64,000 nt of DNA. It comes from Burkholderiales bacterium. Its GTDB lineage: Bacteria; Pseudomonadota; Gammaproteobacteria; Burkholderiales; Burkholderiaceae_C. The notes under the pieces are model-generated. The model did no database searches. It worked only from the letters and a program-made list of their open reading frames with translations, and was not told the DNA's origin. Both the position numbers and the translations under genes were made by a program. Positions 62,296 to 64,000 of the stretch are shown piece by piece. The stretch covers positions 1-64,000 of the forward strand of contig JAGWTH010000020.1 of the NCBI GenBank assembly GCA_028868995.1, in the 5' to 3' direction. Numbering within the stretch: position 1 is the stretch's first letter; every line of letters begins with the position of its first letter.

Positions 62296-64000
62296 ATGCA
62301 GTTCCCTTCGCCAGCCTTCCCGCGCCGGCCGTCTTACCGTGCGGTCGCCGCCGCGGCGGCCCTGGTCCTCGCCTGCCATGCGGCGGGCGCGGCGCAGACG
62401 GGGCCGGTGTCGCCCCAGGCCCGCGCGCAGGCGGCGTACGCGGCGGCCGATGCCGCCTACCAGGCCTACGCCGCCGGCGCCTACGCGGACGCCGCCGACC
62501 ATGCGGCGCGCGCCACGAACCTGGTGCCGCGGCGGCGCGACTACTGGCTGCTGCTCGCCCGGGCGCAGATGGCCTTGGGCCGGCTGCACGCGGCCAGCCT
62601 GGCGCTGGACGCGGCCGAGCGCGCGCGGGGCGACGACGCGGCGCTGGCGAAGCTGCAGGACGAACTGACGCAGGCACGCGCCCGCGAGGCGGCCGGGGCG
62701 ATGTATGCCGCGCTGGCGGCGGGCGAGCTGCCGCGCGCGGTCGACAGCGGCACGCTGGCGGTGCGCCTGGCTCCGGCCGATCCCGCCTATCGCCTGGTGC
62801 TGGTGCACACGCTGTTGCGCCAGCGGCGTTTCGCCGAGGCGCAGGGTTTTGCCGCGGAAGGACTGGCGCAGCGGCCGGGCGATGGAGCCCTGTGGGCGCT
62901 GAGCGCCCAGGCATTGCATGCCCTCGGCAAGGACGACGAGGCATCGGGCGCGGCGGCGCGCGCGTTGCAGCAGCCGGCCCCCGAGGCATTGCTCCGGCAG
63001 CAGCGGCTGCTGGCTGCCGACCTCGCGCTGGCGCAGGGCCGGCCCGGCGGCATCGGGGAACTGGTGGAACCGATGGGAGCCCAGGACGCCGCCGCGCAGA
63101 GCCGGCGGGACTGGGCCGCCCAGGAGTTCGCGCGGCCGCAGGGGCCGCGGCCCGCGCTGCCGCTGCCGGCGATCGACTGCAGCGGCGTGCAGTCCCAGGG
63201 CACTTGCATGCTGCAGGCCGGCGCGCTGCAGGCGCTGCCCGGACATGCCGATGCCACGGCGGCCTATGCGGCCATGGACCGGAAGGATTACGGTGCCGCG
63301 CTGCGGCATGCGCGCCTGGCCACCGAGGCATCGCCCGGCCAGCGGGCGTGGTGGCGCCTGCACCTGCAGGCGGCCATCGGCGCCGGGGAGCGGGACGAGG
63401 CCGAGGCCATCGCGGCGCGGCCCGAACTCGCCGCGCAGGACCGCCTCCAACTGGCCTACCTGTCGCTGCGCGCGGGCGACGACCCGGCCGGACTGCGGAC
63501 CTTCGCCAGCCTCGAGGCCCAGGGCGAACTGCCGCCCCCGGCCACGCTCGACGCCGCCTATGCGGCGGTGCGCGCCGGTCGCGACGAGGAGGCGCTCGCC
63601 TACTTCGACCAGGCGGTCGCCTACGCCAACGAGGGCAGGCTGCCGCTGGACCCGCAGCGCCTTTACGAGACGAAGCGCGAGGCCGCCGACGTTTCCCGCA
63701 AGTGGGGCGTGCTCGCCTCCGTCACTTCGCGCAACGCCGCCGGCATCGAGCCGGTGTTCGGCGCGATCGGCAGCGGCGGCAACCAGCGCACCACCCAGGG
63801 CGGCACCGAGGCCTACTGGCGTCCCTGGGGCTATGGAGGCGGGCGCTACGTCGAGGTGTTCGCGCGGGGCTTCGCCACGCTGGCCGCCGACGCCCCCGGC
63901 GCCTGGACCGGCGGCGACAGCTTCCAGGGCGGCATCGGCGCGCGCTGGAAGCCGCTCGCCGAGCACGACCTGGTGCTCTCCGGTTCGCGGATCTTCGGCC
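62296..64000 (+). CDS. nfrA: NfrA-like outer-membrane exporter/receptor (3' end outside the window)
   Basis: The frame stays open from the ATG at 62296 to the window end (568 codons seen). Signal peptide about 1-33 (core AAAAALVLACHAAGA). Then an Ala-rich TPR superhelix to about residue 440 (repeats such as YWLLLARAQMALGRLHAA and WWRLHLQAAIGAGERDEA). The start of the C-terminal outer-membrane domain is at about residue 475 (SRKWGVLASVTSRNAAG) and is cut by the edge. E. coli NfrA has the same TPR-plus-barrel plan and is the phage N4 receptor that handles the polymer made by NfrB. Last known member of the cluster here; more genes may follow outside. Confidence 0.9.
   Translation, partial: MQFPSPAFPRRPSYRAVAAAAALVLACHAAGAAQTGPVSPQARAQAAYAAADAAYQAYAAGAYADAADHAARATNLVPRRRDYWLLLARAQMALGRLHAASLALDAAERARGDDAALAKLQDELTQARAREAAGAMYAALAAGELPRAVDSGTLAVRLAPADPAYRLVLVHTLLRQRRFAEAQGFAAEGLAQRPGDGALWALSAQALHALGKDDEASGAAARALQQPAPEALLRQQRLLAADLALAQGRPGGIGELVEPMGAQDAAAQSRRDWAAQEFARPQGPRPALPLPAIDCSGVQSQGTCMLQAGALQALPGHADATAAYAAMDRKDYGAALRHARLATEASPGQRAWWRLHLQAAIGAGERDEAEAIAARPELAAQDRLQLAYLSLRAGDDPAGLRTFASLEAQGELPPPATLDAAYAAVRAGRDEEALAYFDQAVAYANEGRLPLDPQRLYETKREAADVSRKWGVLASVTSRNAAGIEPVFGAIGSGGNQRTTQGGTEAYWRPWGYGGGRYVEVFARGFATLAADAPGAWTGGDSFQGGIGARWKPLAEHDLVLSGSRIFG

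Noticed and set aside
58649-63331. A 1560-codon open frame on the minus strand
   Set aside because: It is antisense to wecB, nfrB, the deacetylase-like gene and nfrA, is Arg/Pro/Ala-rich, and has no family motif. Long shadow frames are expected at this GC content.

Overview
The window is very GC-rich (roughly 70% by eye), densely packed DNA with strongly GC-biased third codon positions. Gene content points to a betaproteobacterium of the Comamonadaceae (Ramlibacter/Variovorax-like): an NAD-dependent fds formate dehydrogenase operon, a Bug-type solute-binding protein next to a sulfatase, many LysR regulators, high-affinity branched-chain amino-acid type (Liv) ABC transport linked to aromatic catabolism, and a PrpR/RamB-like XRE regulator. 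The genus is an inference. I saw no rRNA, tRNA, CRISPR array or prophage.

Layout. 1-5880: two large translationally coupled surface proteins (a barrel protein cut by the window edge, and a DUF11/SdrD-B type adhesin-like protein). 5963-7585: a chemoreceptor. 7566-14673: fdsGBA-fdhD-fdsD with an upstream LysR gene (all minus). 14759-15319: small secreted protein. 15431-17451: TPP riboswitch and thiC. 17485-23369: antiporter, otsB, Bug protein/sulfatase with divergent LysR, OsmC protein. About 23450-24625: an IS110-family element with a structured left non-coding end. 24629-38627: mostly housekeeping and stand-alone genes (DedA, cardiolipin synthase, two repeat-rich secreted proteins, acyl-CoA synthetase, FRG-domain protein, idonate/gluconate dehydrogenases, a serine hydrolase broken by one amber codon, acyltransferase, SulP transporter, ketopantoate reductase). 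38787-41862: small unknowns and an XRE/ScfR-type regulator with a three-copy operator. 41993-51615: a reductase-like gene, then a LysR-controlled catabolic operon (intradiol dioxygenase, citryl-CoA lyase-like protein, class III CoA transferase, Liv transporter with fused LivM-LivG). 51673-56916: two consecutive signalling clusters (Hpt, histidine kinases, three response regulators, a tiny Cys-rich membrane protein). 56988-64000: PilZ-like protein followed by wecB, nfrB, a small secreted protein, a DUF2334 deacetylase-like protein and nfrA.

The most interesting region is the right end. wecB, nfrB and nfrA are the genes that in E. coli make the N4 glycan receptor, a c-di-GMP-controlled N-acetylmannosamine exopolysaccharide. 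Here they are collected into one apparent operon, with a deacetylase-like gene inserted, an NfrB too short for the C-terminal c-di-GMP sensing domain, and a separate PilZ-like gene just upstream that may supply that control. The second candidate for new biology is the dioxygenase/citryl-CoA lyase/CoA-transferase operon, whose combination of enzymes does not match a standard ring-cleavage pathway that I know.
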